Below, piece by piece: positions 10,286 to 18,131 of a stretch of 64,000 nucleotides of DNA. The translations under genes were made by a program, and so were the position numbers. The notes under the pieces were generated by a model that had not been told where the DNA came from, did no database searches, and worked only from the letters and a program-made list of their open reading frames with translations. The stretch lies in assembly GCA_031373665.1 (NCBI GenBank), contig JANMMZ010000054.1:36760-100759 (forward strand). Reading direction: 5' to 3'. The DNA is from M3007 sp031373665. GTDB taxonomy: Bacteria > Bacteroidota > Bacteroidia > Chitinophagales > Saprospiraceae. How positions within the stretch are numbered: the stretch's first letter is position 1; each line of letters starts with the position of its first letter.

Positions 10286-12211
10286 ATGGCTAATCTTGAC
10301 AATTATCTTTCCTGCGAGCAATATGCAGGAGCAAGTATCCATCCTAATCATCCGGGCTTCAATGCTTGGTTTGAAGAAGATACAAACCACTGGTATTTCG
10401 CTGCTATTACCAACAAGGGAAATGTCCAACTTCGGTCGGAAGCGTACACGACGGAATCTGCTAGAGACAACGGAATCGAATCTGTGATGAAAAATAGGAA
10501 TGTCGAAGAGCGTTACAAAGTAATTCAAGATGAAGCCGATGGCAAATGGTATATCATACTAAAGGCGGGCAACCACCAAGAGATCGCACGCTCTTGTGCT
10601 TATGATTCAGAAACCGCCGCTACAGCAGGTATCAAAACTTGCTTTAGTACTTACACAGAACGAAATGCTTCGGCAGGTATCATTGACAATTACCTAGATT
10701 GCGAAGCCTATGCAGGCGCGCCTGCCAGTGAAAAATATTCAGGCTTCAACACTTGGCACGATGCTGACTCCAATCACTGGTATTTTGCTGTTACCAGCGG
10801 GAAGGGCAATGTTACCCTTCGTTCAGAAGCATATACTACGGAGTCTGCTCGCAATAACGGGATCGAATCAGTGATGAAAAACAGGGAATTGGAAGAACGT
10901 TATAAAATCATTCAGGATGAAGCCGCTGGCAAATGGTACGTGATTTTGAAGGCGGGCAACCACCAAGAGATCGCACGCTCTTGTGCTTATGACTCCGAAT
11001 CGGCAGCCAAAGCCGGTATGAAATCCGCTATGAAAGGCGAGGCCGAAAAGAAATCAGCAGATTACGTTATAGAAGACTACCTCCCTTGCGAAGCATACGC
11101 AGGCAAAGATGCAGTTGCTAAATATCCAGGATTTACCCAGTTTCAAGAAGAGACGAGTGGATTGTACTTTTTTGCTCAAGTTGACAAAGATGGAAAGGTC
11201 GTATTGAAATCTGAAGGTTACAAAACAACGGCCAGCCGCGACAACGGAATCGAATCGGTGATGAAAAACCGCGATATAGAAGAGCGATGGAGTCAAGAAA
11301 AAGACGATGATGGCTATTATATGAGCCTTCGCGCTGGCAATCGCCAAGAGATCGCAAGAACGTGTCACTTCTCTTCAGAAGGTGCGTTGTTGGGTTGGTG
11401 GATGCCATTTACAGCCACCGGATTGGCTTGGGGCAAGTCTGCCATTGCAGCCGCTCCAATTGTTGCTGCGGTAGCAGCAGTAGCACCCACAGTGGTGGTA
11501 CCTCCTCCTCCAGTAGTCGTTACTGTCAAAAAAGACATCCCTACGCCACCACCAGTCACTACTTACCGGGAGCCAGAAGTGGCCGCCGCAGTAGCCGATG
11601 GTGGAAGCAATTGGTGGAAGTGGTTGTTGCCATTGTTGTTGCTAGGCGCATTATTCCTACTTTGGAAACAGTGTGGCGGATGCAATAAAGCAGCAGTGAA
11701 GGCTCCTGCAGTAAGTGTTGCTCCAGTCGTCCCTAAAGACACCGTAAAAGCAGTAGTCACGCCTCCTCCCCCGCCAGCGCCTACTTGCAAATGTGATGGC
11801 CCAGATCCATTGTACAACTTGACTACCAGTGCTGCGCCAAAATCATTGAGCCGCTTGGGTACTAACCCAGAGTTTGGCAATTCACATGATTTGAGTCCAA
11901 CCGAGTTCTATGACAAATTGCAAAACTGTGCAAAAAATAGCAGTGTGGACAAGAAATTCTTGGATCGCGTGTTCAAAGGCATGGGTTATACCGATGGTTT
12001 TGCCGCTGCAAAATCAGAGATGTTCTCTGCCGTTGAGATCGCGCCCGGTACTGTTGGCAACATCGGTTACAGCAAACAGCATAAAACCTTGTACGCCCGA
12101 TTGGACACTCAAGGCAAGGACCTGCTGGCTTTCCGTATCAAATCAGCCAATGGCTGCGATATGCACTTTATGAAGACTTGTGGTAATCACTTCTTCTATT
12201 GCGGTAAGTAG
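10286..12211 (+). CDS. Membrane-anchored protein with three tandem DUF1508 (YegP-like) pairs
   Basis: The protein has 641 residues. Residues 1 to about 375 are three units of about 125-129 residues, each holding two YegP/DUF1508-type halves. The halves are marked by WYFAxxxxKGxVxLRSExYTT..RDNGIESVMKN and by WYxxLKAGNxQEIARxCxYxSE. Units 1 and 2 are nearly identical; a run of about 44 nt near 10562 recurs exactly near 10950. An Ala/Val/Pro-rich linker (about 380-435), one membrane helix (WWKWLLPLLLLGALFLLWKQ, about 442-462), a second Pro-rich linker, and a C-terminal domain of about 115 residues (FGNSHDLSPTEFYDKLQNC...FFYCGK) follow. In many relatives the C-terminal part is OmpA-like; this one lacks a clear peptidoglycan-binding motif. 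No signal peptide, so the repeats are probably cytoplasmic and the tail periplasmic. Function unknown. Confidence 0.88.
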   Translation: MANLDNYLSCEQYAGASIHPNHPGFNAWFEEDTNHWYFAAITNKGNVQLRSEAYTTESARDNGIESVMKNRNVEERYKVIQDEADGKWYIILKAGNHQEIARSCAYDSETAATAGIKTCFSTYTERNASAGIIDNYLDCEAYAGAPASEKYSGFNTWHDADSNHWYFAVTSGKGNVTLRSEAYTTESARNNGIESVMKNRELEERYKIIQDEAAGKWYVILKAGNHQEIARSCAYDSESAAKAGMKSAMKGEAEKKSADYVIEDYLPCEAYAGKDAVAKYPGFTQFQEETSGLYFFAQVDKDGKVVLKSEGYKTTASRDNGIESVMKNRDIEERWSQEKDDDGYYMSLRAGNRQEIARTCHFSSEGALLGWWMPFTATGLAWGKSAIAAAPIVAAVAAVAPTVVVPPPPVVVTVKKDIPTPPPVTTYREPEVAAAVADGGSNWWKWLLPLLLLGALFLLWKQCGGCNKAAVKAPAVSVAPVVPKDTVKAVVTPPPPPAPTCKCDGPDPLYNLTTSAAPKSLSRLGTNPEFGNSHDLSPTEFYDKLQNCAKNSSVDKKFLDRVFKGMGYTDGFAAAKSEMFSAVEIAPGTVGNIGYSKQHKTLYARLDTQGKDLLAFRIKSANGCDMHFMKTCGNHFFYCGK

Positions 12212-12231
12212 CATATATAAAAATTAGTATG

Positions 12232-12273
12232 TATAGCCATTCTGGACTTCGGTTCAGGATGGCTATTTTTTTA
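12232..12273 (+). terminator. Rho-independent terminator of the DUF1508 gene
   Basis: The arms ATAGCCATTCTG and CAGGATGGCTAT pair around a short loop and are followed by a run of seven T. It lies 20 nt after the stop codon at 12211 and separates this gene from the A+T-rich ATPase region. Confidence 0.85.
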
Positions 12274-12326
12274 TGCTGTTGTGACACTCATAAAAATATT
12301 TATTTTCCTAGCTGCTCCCAAATTCG

Positions 12327-12334
12327 TACATTTG
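12327..12334 (+). promoter_or_regulatory. Candidate promoter -7 box (TACATTTG)
   Basis: Matches the Bacteroidota consensus TAnnTTTG exactly, 19 nt before the mini-ORF at 12353. No clear TTG at the -33 position. It would drive the mini-ORF, the hairpin and the ATPase gene. Confidence 0.5.
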
Positions 12335-12352
12335 CACAAAATTCAGTAAATA

Positions 12353-12475
12353 ATGACAGTTATAATCGAAACATCAGACATTAAAGGGGTGGAGCAACGG
12401 CTTCAAATACTTGAAGCCGTGAACATCAACGCAATAAATGTACAATCATCACCCGTTCTTTGCACGATATTATAA
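12353..12475 (+). CDS. Putative 40-residue leader ORF upstream of the ATPase gene
   Basis: An open frame of 40 codons starts with MTVIIETSDIKGVEQRLQIL and ends at a TAA 11 nt before the ATPase ATG. The first part resembles the beginning of small antitoxin or prevent-host-death-like proteins, but the match is too short to name, and the remainder may be a decayed relic. A perfect hairpin (12397-12420) lies inside it. It may be a leader peptide, a degenerated partner gene, or not translated at all. It is included because it sits between a consensus -7 box and the ATPase gene with typical operon spacing. Confidence 0.35.
   Translation: MTVIIETSDIKGVEQRLQILEAVNINAINVQSSPVLCTIL
12397..12420 (+). 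repeat. Perfect 10-bp inverted repeat with 4-nt loop
   Basis: ACGGCTTCAA and TTGAAGCCGT flank the loop ATAC. There is no T-run, so it is not a simple terminator. It lies 67 nt before the ATPase start and could be an operator or an RNA hairpin controlling the ATPase gene. Confidence 0.6.
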
Positions 12476-12486
12476 CATAACTGGAA

Positions 12487-14196
12487 ATGATAACAAGAGT
12501 AATAATTAACAATTTTAAGAAATTGGAAAATGTAGAGTTTCCAATTTCGCAATCTTTAGTGATTATCGGACCTAATAATTCTGGGAAATCAACTATTTTT
12601 CAAGCCTTATGTTTGTGGGAAATAGGAGTTACTAATTTTTTAGTAGCATCAAAAAAGAATGACCTAGACCGACGTGGATTTGTAGTTATCAATCGAAGAG
12701 ATTTACTGAATAGCCCTATTTCTGATGCGCGATTTTTATGGAAGGATAAAAAAGTAACGGAATATTCTGTTGAGAAAAAAACACAACATATTAAGGTAGA
12801 AATAGAAATACAGGGCGAAAATGATGGTAAAAACTGGAGTTGTAAGGCAGAGTTCACATTTGCCAATGCAGAATCATTTACATGTCGTATCATTTCTGGA
12901 TTGAAAGAAATTACACAACTATATGAAAATGAAAATGGGGTTCACTTTGGATTTTTACAACCTATGTCAGGTATATCTTCAATAGAAGATAAATTACAAC
13001 AAGGTGCTATTGACAGAAGGCTTGGGGAGGGCAAAACGGCAGAGGTATTGCGAAATATTTGCTATGAAGTATTATATCCGGAGACCCATAAAGCAAATAC
13101 CGAACAAAATTGGAAAAAACTCTGTGATTCAATCAAATCAATGTTTGGGGCTGATTTACAAAAACCTGAATTCATTAAGGTAAATGGAACTATTGAATTA
13201 GAGTATATTGAAAACAATATTCGTTATGATATTTCATCTGGCGGACGTGGTTTTCAGCAAATGTTGCTTTTGTTGGCCTATATATTTGCATCACCCAATA
13301 CCATTTTACTGCTTGACGAACCCGATGCGCATTTAGAAGTGATTAGACAAAGACAGGCATTTCAACTTATCAATGAGTTAGCCACCCAAAATAACATTCA
13401 AATTATTATTGCTTCTCACTCGGAAGTTGTCTTAGACGAAGCCGCAGATGCTTCAAAAGTAATTGCCCTGATAGAAAATCAGGCAATTGAATTAAATACC
13501 GCTTCTAATTCTCAATCTTTACGGTATATAAAAAAGGCACTGACTGAAATAGGGTGGGAAAAATACTATTTGGCAAAACACAAAAAGCATGTATTGTACC
13601 TTGAAGGCTCCACTGATTTACAAATGCTTTTGCAATTTGCGAACCAATTAAATCATAAAGTTGAGCCTTTATTGGGGTTAGCCAACGTACAATATACAGG
13701 TGATAATGTTCCGAATACAGCAGTTCAGAATTATGCAGCCTTAAAGGAATTTTTCCCAAATTTGGCAGGTCTTGCTCTGTTTGATAGAATTGACAAGAAC
13801 ACTGAAGACATAAAAACCCTTAAAGTCGTTTGCTGGAGGCAAAGAGAAATTGAAAATTATTTTGCAACCCCTTCATTACTCCTTCAATTCGCAAAATTAC
13901 TTAACGATAAGCATAAGCACATAAAAGTAGAGGTGTTGACAAAAACAATGCAAGATTGCATAGATTTGTGTACTTTACCTCTACACCTGAAAGATTTAGA
14001 ACACCAATGGTGGAAAGATGCTAAGTTAAGCAGCGATTGGCTTGATTTAATCTTTCCTGAATTTTATAAGCAACTTAACCTGCCGCAGGATTTTTATAAG
14101 AGGGATTATTATCAATTAATCAGTATAATGGATTCAGCCAAAATTGATACAGAAATAATTGATAACTTAAATCTAATATATGATTTAATCTTATAA
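12487..14196 (+). CDS. OLD-like AAA ATPase with C-terminal TOPRIM-like domain
   Basis: The protein has 569 residues. The N-terminal ABC/SMC-type ATPase shows Walker A GPNNSGKST (28-36), a signature-like SSGGRGFQQMLLLLAYIF, Walker B with ILLLDEPDAHLE (about 275-286), and the switch His in IIIASHSEVV. The second half starts VLYLEGSTDLQML (about 369-381), continues with GLALFDRIDKN (about 426-436), and has the WRQREIENYF motif. This is the TOPRIM arrangement of OLD-family nucleases, with acidic residues E and D...D. OLD-type proteins are nucleases, several of them anti-phage (P2 OLD, Gabija GajA, PARIS AriA). No recognisable partner is adjacent: a fucosidase follows and a mini-ORF precedes. Composition is visibly A+T-richer than both flanks, suggesting horizontal acquisition. 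A defence role is inference. Confidence 0.85.
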   Translation: MITRVIINNFKKLENVEFPISQSLVIIGPNNSGKSTIFQALCLWEIGVTNFLVASKKNDLDRRGFVVINRRDLLNSPISDARFLWKDKKVTEYSVEKKTQHIKVEIEIQGENDGKNWSCKAEFTFANAESFTCRIISGLKEITQLYENENGVHFGFLQPMSGISSIEDKLQQGAIDRRLGEGKTAEVLRNICYEVLYPETHKANTEQNWKKLCDSIKSMFGADLQKPEFIKVNGTIELEYIENNIRYDISSGGRGFQQMLLLLAYIFASPNTILLLDEPDAHLEVIRQRQAFQLINELATQNNIQIIIASHSEVVLDEAADASKVIALIENQAIELNTASNSQSLRYIKKALTEIGWEKYYLAKHKKHVLYLEGSTDLQMLLQFANQLNHKVEPLLGLANVQYTGDNVPNTAVQNYAALKEFFPNLAGLALFDRIDKNTEDIKTLKVVCWRQREIENYFATPSLLLQFAKLLNDKHKHIKVEVLTKTMQDCIDLCTLPLHLKDLEHQWWKDAKLSSDWLDLIFPEFYKQLNLPQDFYKRDYYQLISIMDSAKIDTEIIDNLNLIYDLIL

Positions 14197-14363
14197 TTTT
14201 ATGTATTGACTCCACTTTGACACTTTAGAAATTCATCCAGTGGAGTGGCTTATCTCGGAACTATTCCTTACACCATGAATCAAGATTCAACTAGAAAAAA
14301 GTGTATCGTTTCAGGAATTTAACAGACCTTCGCGATCAGTCTAATTCCTAATTTTAATTATCT

Positions 14364-15833
14364 ATGAACGTATTCAACCTGTTTAAAAGCAATAATTTTT
14401 TTTTTCCAGTGCTCTTAGTCTTCTCCTTGGCCACTTTCGTCCAATCGCAAGAGCATCAGGCGTATTTCCCCGATCCCAATCCACGCATCCAACAGCGTCT
14501 GGAAGACTGGAAAGACCTCAAATTTGGCTTGCTCATGCATTGGGGAACTTATAGCCAATGGGGCATTGTCGAAAGTTGGAGCATTTGTCCAGAAGATTTG
14601 AGTTGGGCGACAGGTGGGCGGAAAAAAGGTGTTTCAGACTCGTATAATGGCTATGTAGAGCAATATGAAGATTTGATTCATACGTTTAACCCTACCCAAT
14701 TCGACCCCGAAAAATGGGCTGCTGCTGCCAAAGAAGCCGGCATGAAGTACGTAGTATTGACCACCAAACACCACGATGGGTTCTGCCTCTTTGATACCAA
14801 ATACTCCAACTATAAATCCACCTCCAAAGATTGCCCGTTTTCCTCCAACCCACGCAGCAATATCTCCAAAGAGGTGTTTTCGGCTTTCCGTAAAGAAGGC
14901 ATGTGGACGGGTGCATATTTCTCTAAACCGGATTGGCATTCTGACTATTATTGGTGGAAAAAATTCCCCCCCAGTGACCGTAATTGCAATTATTCCATTC
15001 AAAAATACCCAGAGCAATGGCAAAAATTTGTGGATTTTACCCACAACCAAATCAATGAACTTATGACCGATTACGGATCAATGGACATCCTTTGGCTGGA
15101 TGGCGGTTGGGTGCGTAAAACAACGGATGATGAGGTGAAAAATTACCTCGCCGAGCAGTATGAAGGCTCGCGGTGGGCGCGAAATCCTCAAAATCAGGAC
15201 ATCAACATGGAGGCGATAGTCAAAGAAGCCCGACAAAAACAACCCAACCTGATTGTCGTGGATCGCGCGGTACAAGGCCCTCATCAAAACTACCTGACAC
15301 CAGAAAACCACATTCCAGAACTTGGGCTTCCGTATCCTTGGGAAACCTGTATGCCCATGGCCACCAGTTGGAGTCATGTTCCCAACGATGTCTATAAACC
15401 TAGCAACGAACTCATTAAAAAATTGGTAGATATTGTTAGTAAAGGCGGCAATTTTTTGCTGAACGTAGGCCCAAGACCTGACGGATCACTGGATACCGCT
15501 GCTTACGCCCGGCTTCGGGATCTAGGCGCTTGGATAAAAGTCAATGGAGAAGCGATTTATGGCAGCCGGATGTACACAACATTTGCAGAAGGAGATAACA
15601 TCCGTTTTACCCAAAGTAAAGATGCAAAGACACAATATGTCTTTTTGTTTAATTACCCAACTGACACTGTTGAACTTAGTAAACTGCCATTTTCCGCCCA
15701 AACCAAGGTGCAAATGCTTGGAAGCAAGCAACAGTTGAAGTGGAAAAACACTGAAAAAGGCGTAGCCATCAACATTCCTCCCAGTATGAAAGGCTTGAGC
15801 AACCATGTTTGGGTGCTTCGCGTTTCGCTCTAA
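14364..15833 (+). CDS. Alpha-L-fucosidase, GH29
   Basis: The protein has 489 residues with an N-terminal signal peptide (FFPVLLVFSLATFVQS, mature from about QEHQ). GH29 landmarks: DLKFGLLMHWGTYS, EEAGMKYVVLTTKHHDGF (here written KEAGMKYVVLTTKHHDGF), and the nucleophile Asp in MDILWLDGGW near residue 241. The pattern FLLNVGPRPDGSLD near 365-380 ends the catalytic barrel, and a beta-domain completes the C-terminus. It is expected to hydrolyse alpha-linked L-fucose from glycans in the periplasm or outside the cell. The next gene, 14 nt away, is a RhaM-type mutarotase, fitting release of 6-deoxy sugar followed by anomer conversion. No T9SS tail or lipobox seen. Confidence 0.92.
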   Translation: MNVFNLFKSNNFFFPVLLVFSLATFVQSQEHQAYFPDPNPRIQQRLEDWKDLKFGLLMHWGTYSQWGIVESWSICPEDLSWATGGRKKGVSDSYNGYVEQYEDLIHTFNPTQFDPEKWAAAAKEAGMKYVVLTTKHHDGFCLFDTKYSNYKSTSKDCPFSSNPRSNISKEVFSAFRKEGMWTGAYFSKPDWHSDYYWWKKFPPSDRNCNYSIQKYPEQWQKFVDFTHNQINELMTDYGSMDILWLDGGWVRKTTDDEVKNYLAEQYEGSRWARNPQNQDINMEAIVKEARQKQPNLIVVDRAVQGPHQNYLTPENHIPELGLPYPWETCMPMATSWSHVPNDVYKPSNELIKKLVDIVSKGGNFLLNVGPRPDGSLDTAAYARLRDLGAWIKVNGEAIYGSRMYTTFAEGDNIRFTQSKDAKTQYVFLFNYPTDTVELSKLPFSAQTKVQMLGSKQQLKWKNTEKGVAINIPPSMKGLSNHVWVLRVSL

Positions 15834-15847
15834 AAATTACTGATTTT

Positions 15848-16195
15848 ATGCAAAGAACATGCCTTGCCCTCGACTTAAAAAACGACCCCGCTGGTATCGC
15901 AGCATACGAACACTACCACAAGCCTGATCATATTTGGCCAGAAATACCTGAAGGCATTCGCGCAGCGGGTATTTTGGACATGCAAATCTATCGGATTGGA
16001 ACACACCTGTTTATGATCGTTGAAACACCCGATGGACTGGATCTTGATGCCGCCTTTGCCGCCATTGGAAGTATGCCCCTCCAATCCGAATGGGCCGCCT
16101 TCATGGATGGCTTTCAGCAGCGATTGGCTGAGGCGCTACCCAACGAACATTGGGCTAAGATGAGTTGTGTTTTTTCGCTAGAGAAAGCGAATTAA
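15848..16195 (+). CDS. L-rhamnose/L-fucose mutarotase, RhaM (DUF718) family
   Basis: The protein has 115 residues from ATG 15848; a longer frame back to a TTG at 15809 would overlap the fucosidase and is not preferred because the family motif begins at MQRTCLALDLK. RhaM landmarks: the N-terminal strand, HYHKPDHIWPEIPEGIRAAGI (His and Trp-Pro-Glu of the active site) and MQIYRIGTHLFMIVE. These enzymes interconvert alpha and beta anomers of 6-deoxy-L-hexoses in the cytoplasm. Placement directly after GH29 suggests L-fucose as substrate; the family as a whole includes rhamnose and fucose forms, so the sugar is inference. Confidence 0.87.
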   Translation: MQRTCLALDLKNDPAGIAAYEHYHKPDHIWPEIPEGIRAAGILDMQIYRIGTHLFMIVETPDGLDLDAAFAAIGSMPLQSEWAAFMDGFQQRLAEALPNEHWAKMSCVFSLEKAN

Positions 16196-16361
16196 ATAAT
16201 TGATAATGATTACTTAATATATAAATAAATATCACAATTTAATAACATCTATCCATACCTCCCAATTCTATGATATTCCAAACCAACATACCCACGCTCA
16301 TACTGAGGCAAATTTATTGGTTTTCGTATTGCTAGGACGATATAATTTTCTAACTCTAATA

Positions 16362-16422
16362 ATCGAAATTATAGGGCTAAATTGCCCTATTCGTATGATT
16401 TCGCCCCTTTGGGGCTAATTTT
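16362..16422 (+). repeat. Left REP-like repeat of the RAYT unit (two stem-loops)
   Basis: Stem-loop 1 is ATAGGGC TAAATT GCCCTAT (16371-16390). Stem-loop 2 is GCCCC TTT GGGGC (16403-16415). The block is inverted and about 92% conserved at 16931-16989. Confidence 0.85.
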
Positions 16423-16437
16423 TAAACTAAACAAATC

Positions 16438-16890
16438 ATGCCACAATCTTTATCCAAAGTCTATGTACACATTGTGTTCAGTACCAAATATCGCCAGCCA
16501 CTGATTGATGATGCCCTCAAACCCTCCCTATTCTCCTATCTAGGCGGTGTTTGTAAGGCAATGGAATGTCATCCCGTCCGCGTGGGCGGGCACGACGACC
16601 ATGTGCATATCCTTTGCTTGCTGTCGCGGAAAGTTGCTATCATGGATTTACTGGAGGAGGTGAAAAAACGCTCATCCAAATGGGCCAAAACCCAAGGAGA
16701 ACAATATGCTAATTTTTACTGGCAGGACGGCTATGGCATTTTCTCGGTAAGTCCCAGAAAAGTGGATGTGGTGGAACGATACATAGAAAATCAAGCGGAG
16801 CACCACCGCAAAAAAGATTTCAAGAGCGAATTTGTCGGCTTTTTAACGCGCTACCAAATGGAATACGACGAGCGTTATGTTTGGGATTGA
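16438..16890 (+). CDS. REP-associated tyrosine transposase (IS200/IS605-like TnpA, Y1 family)
   Basis: The protein has 150 residues, full length for a small Y1 HUH transposase. The N-terminus has KVYVHIVFSTKYRQPLI. The HUH motif is HDDHVHIL with metal-binding His55 and His57. The catalytic tyrosine is Tyr115 in VVERYIENQAEHH, whose downstream Asn/Gln pattern matches the family. These enzymes nick and rejoin single-stranded DNA at hairpins. No accessory tnpB is present, and the ends are REP-like hairpins, so a domesticated RAYT rather than a full IS605 is the better reading. The gene appears intact. Confidence 0.92.
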   Translation: MPQSLSKVYVHIVFSTKYRQPLIDDALKPSLFSYLGGVCKAMECHPVRVGGHDDHVHILCLLSRKVAIMDLLEEVKKRSSKWAKTQGEQYANFYWQDGYGIFSVSPRKVDVVERYIENQAEHHRKKDFKSEFVGFLTRYQMEYDERYVWD

Positions 16891-16930
16891 GCAATTGTGA
16901 GCAATAAAAATTAATTGCATCTGATCACAA

Positions 16931-16989
16931 AAATAGCCCCAAGGGGGCGAAATCATCCGAATAGGGGGATTTAGCCCTATAATTTCGAT
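16931..16989 (-). repeat. Right REP-like repeat of the RAYT unit (inverted copy)
   Basis: Reverse complement of the left repeat with about five differences; it contains AGCCCC AAG GGGGC and AGGGGG..CCCTAT stem-loops. It begins 40 nt after the transposase stop. Confidence 0.85.
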
Positions 16990-17125
16990 AAAAGATTCAT
17001 AAGGTGTCTTGGTGGCTATTTTTTCACCCCTCCCGAATTCAAAAGGATACGTTTATCTACCCTCAAACATACTAATTCCATCCCGCCATCGTTCTCTGCC
17101 TTATTTATCTAAAACAAAAAAGATT

Positions 17126-18049
17126 ATGCCAACAAACATTAAAATATTATTGATTTTATTGCTCGGTATCAATATGAGTGCTTGTGTATCCAAGAAAAAA
17201 TTTGTTTCCCTGAAAACGGAATTGGACACCGCCAACAGAGACCTCGGAAAATGTGGGGTAAGCCTCAATGAGCAAATGAGCAAACTCACCGCCTGCGAGC
17301 AGGAAAAAGAACGTTTGAAACAAGAGCAATTAGCCACCAAAAATGCCCTTAAAATAAGAGAGGAGCAGATCCAGTACTTACAAACGCAGGTAGAAGACTT
17401 CAAAAACCTTCGGGATAAGCAACTCACCCAAGTGGGCGACCTCACCAACCTGAGTAAATCGGCCAATGATAATATCCAAGCGACCCTCTCTCAATTGGAG
17501 CGCAAAGACAAATACATTGTCTTGCTACAAAATGCTAAAACCAAAGCGGATTCCATCAATTTGGCATTGGCTATCAATCTAAAAAGCGTGCTAAGCCAAG
17601 GATTGGATGATAAAGACGTAGAGATAAAAGTGGATAAAACAGTGGTGTTTATCAATTTATCTGATAAAATGCTCTACCAAACGGGTAGTTCCAATCTTAC
17701 ACCCAAAGCACAGGAAGTGTTGGGTAAAATAGCACAAATTATAGATTCACGCCCCGATCTGGAGGTCATGGTAGAGGGTTATACCGATAATGTACCCATC
17801 AATAACACTTGTGTGGAAGACAATTGGGATTTAAGCGTAAAAAGGGCGACTTCTGTGGTGCGGGTGCTACAAAAACAGTATAAAATCAATCCCAACCGCC
17901 TGATTGCCGCTGGTCGTGGAGAGTACAACGCTTTGGCTCCCAACGATACCGAAGCCGGTCGCTCAACCAATCGTCGCACGAGGATCATTATTTTGCCTAA
18001 GATAGATCAGTTTTATGATCTATTGAATCCATCTAATGTGCCTAAATAA
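17126..18049 (+). CDS. OmpA-family peptidoglycan-associated lipoprotein
   Basis: The protein has 307 residues from ATG 17126, chosen because it begins a lipoprotein signal peptide (MPTNIKILLILLLGINMSAC, lipid Cys20); an in-frame GTG at 17009 would add a non-hydrophobic 39-residue extension. A long coiled coil rich in Glu/Gln/Lys spans about 25-160 (EQEKERLKQEQ, REEQIQYLQTQVEDF). The C-terminal OmpA domain has VVFINLSDKMLYQTGSSNL, a VEGYTDNVPI motif and AAGRGEYNALAPNDT..NRRTRIII, the diaminopimelate-contacting residues. It is expected to tether the outer membrane to peptidoglycan. Monocistronic; the RAYT unit is upstream. Confidence 0.92.
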   Translation: MPTNIKILLILLLGINMSACVSKKKFVSLKTELDTANRDLGKCGVSLNEQMSKLTACEQEKERLKQEQLATKNALKIREEQIQYLQTQVEDFKNLRDKQLTQVGDLTNLSKSANDNIQATLSQLERKDKYIVLLQNAKTKADSINLALAINLKSVLSQGLDDKDVEIKVDKTVVFINLSDKMLYQTGSSNLTPKAQEVLGKIAQIIDSRPDLEVMVEGYTDNVPINNTCVEDNWDLSVKRATSVVRVLQKQYKINPNRLIAAGRGEYNALAPNDTEAGRSTNRRTRIIILPKIDQFYDLLNPSNVPK

Positions 18050-18094
18050 CAGTGAAATAACAAACAGCAGGCTGTTCCTTTTTCTAAATATTCA

Positions 18095-18102
18095 TACCTT
18101 TG
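18095..18102 (+). promoter_or_regulatory. Candidate promoter -7 box (TACCTTTG)
   Basis: Exact TAnnTTTG match 29 nt before the start codon at 18132; no exact TTG at -33. Confidence 0.55.
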
Positions 18103-18131
18103 TCATTCATATTTACTAAACTTTAATTTTA

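Larger units (their letters stand above)
16362..16989 (+). mobile_element. REP-associated tyrosine transposase (RAYT) unit with 60-bp inverted ends
   Basis: A Y1 transposase gene is bracketed by two inverted copies of a sequence of about 60 bp, each made of two small stem-loops. The left copy is 16362-16422 and the right copy 16931-16989. This is the layout of a RAYT with its REP doublet. About five mismatches in 60 separate the two ends, so the element is not freshly inserted or is under palindrome-preserving drift. Confidence 0.8.

Noticed and set aside
12353..12475. The 40-codon ORF as an antitoxin gene
   Set aside because: Too short to support a family and no toxin lies beside it; kept only as a low-confidence ORF.
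14209..14246. ACTCCACT ... AGTGGAGT inverted repeat after the ATPase gene
   Set aside because: Eight-bp arms with a 22-nt loop and no T-run; too weak to call a terminator or attachment site.
17009..17125. Longer OmpA-protein start at GTG 17009
   Set aside because: The added 39 residues are not hydrophobic and would bury the lipoprotein signal that starts at 17126.
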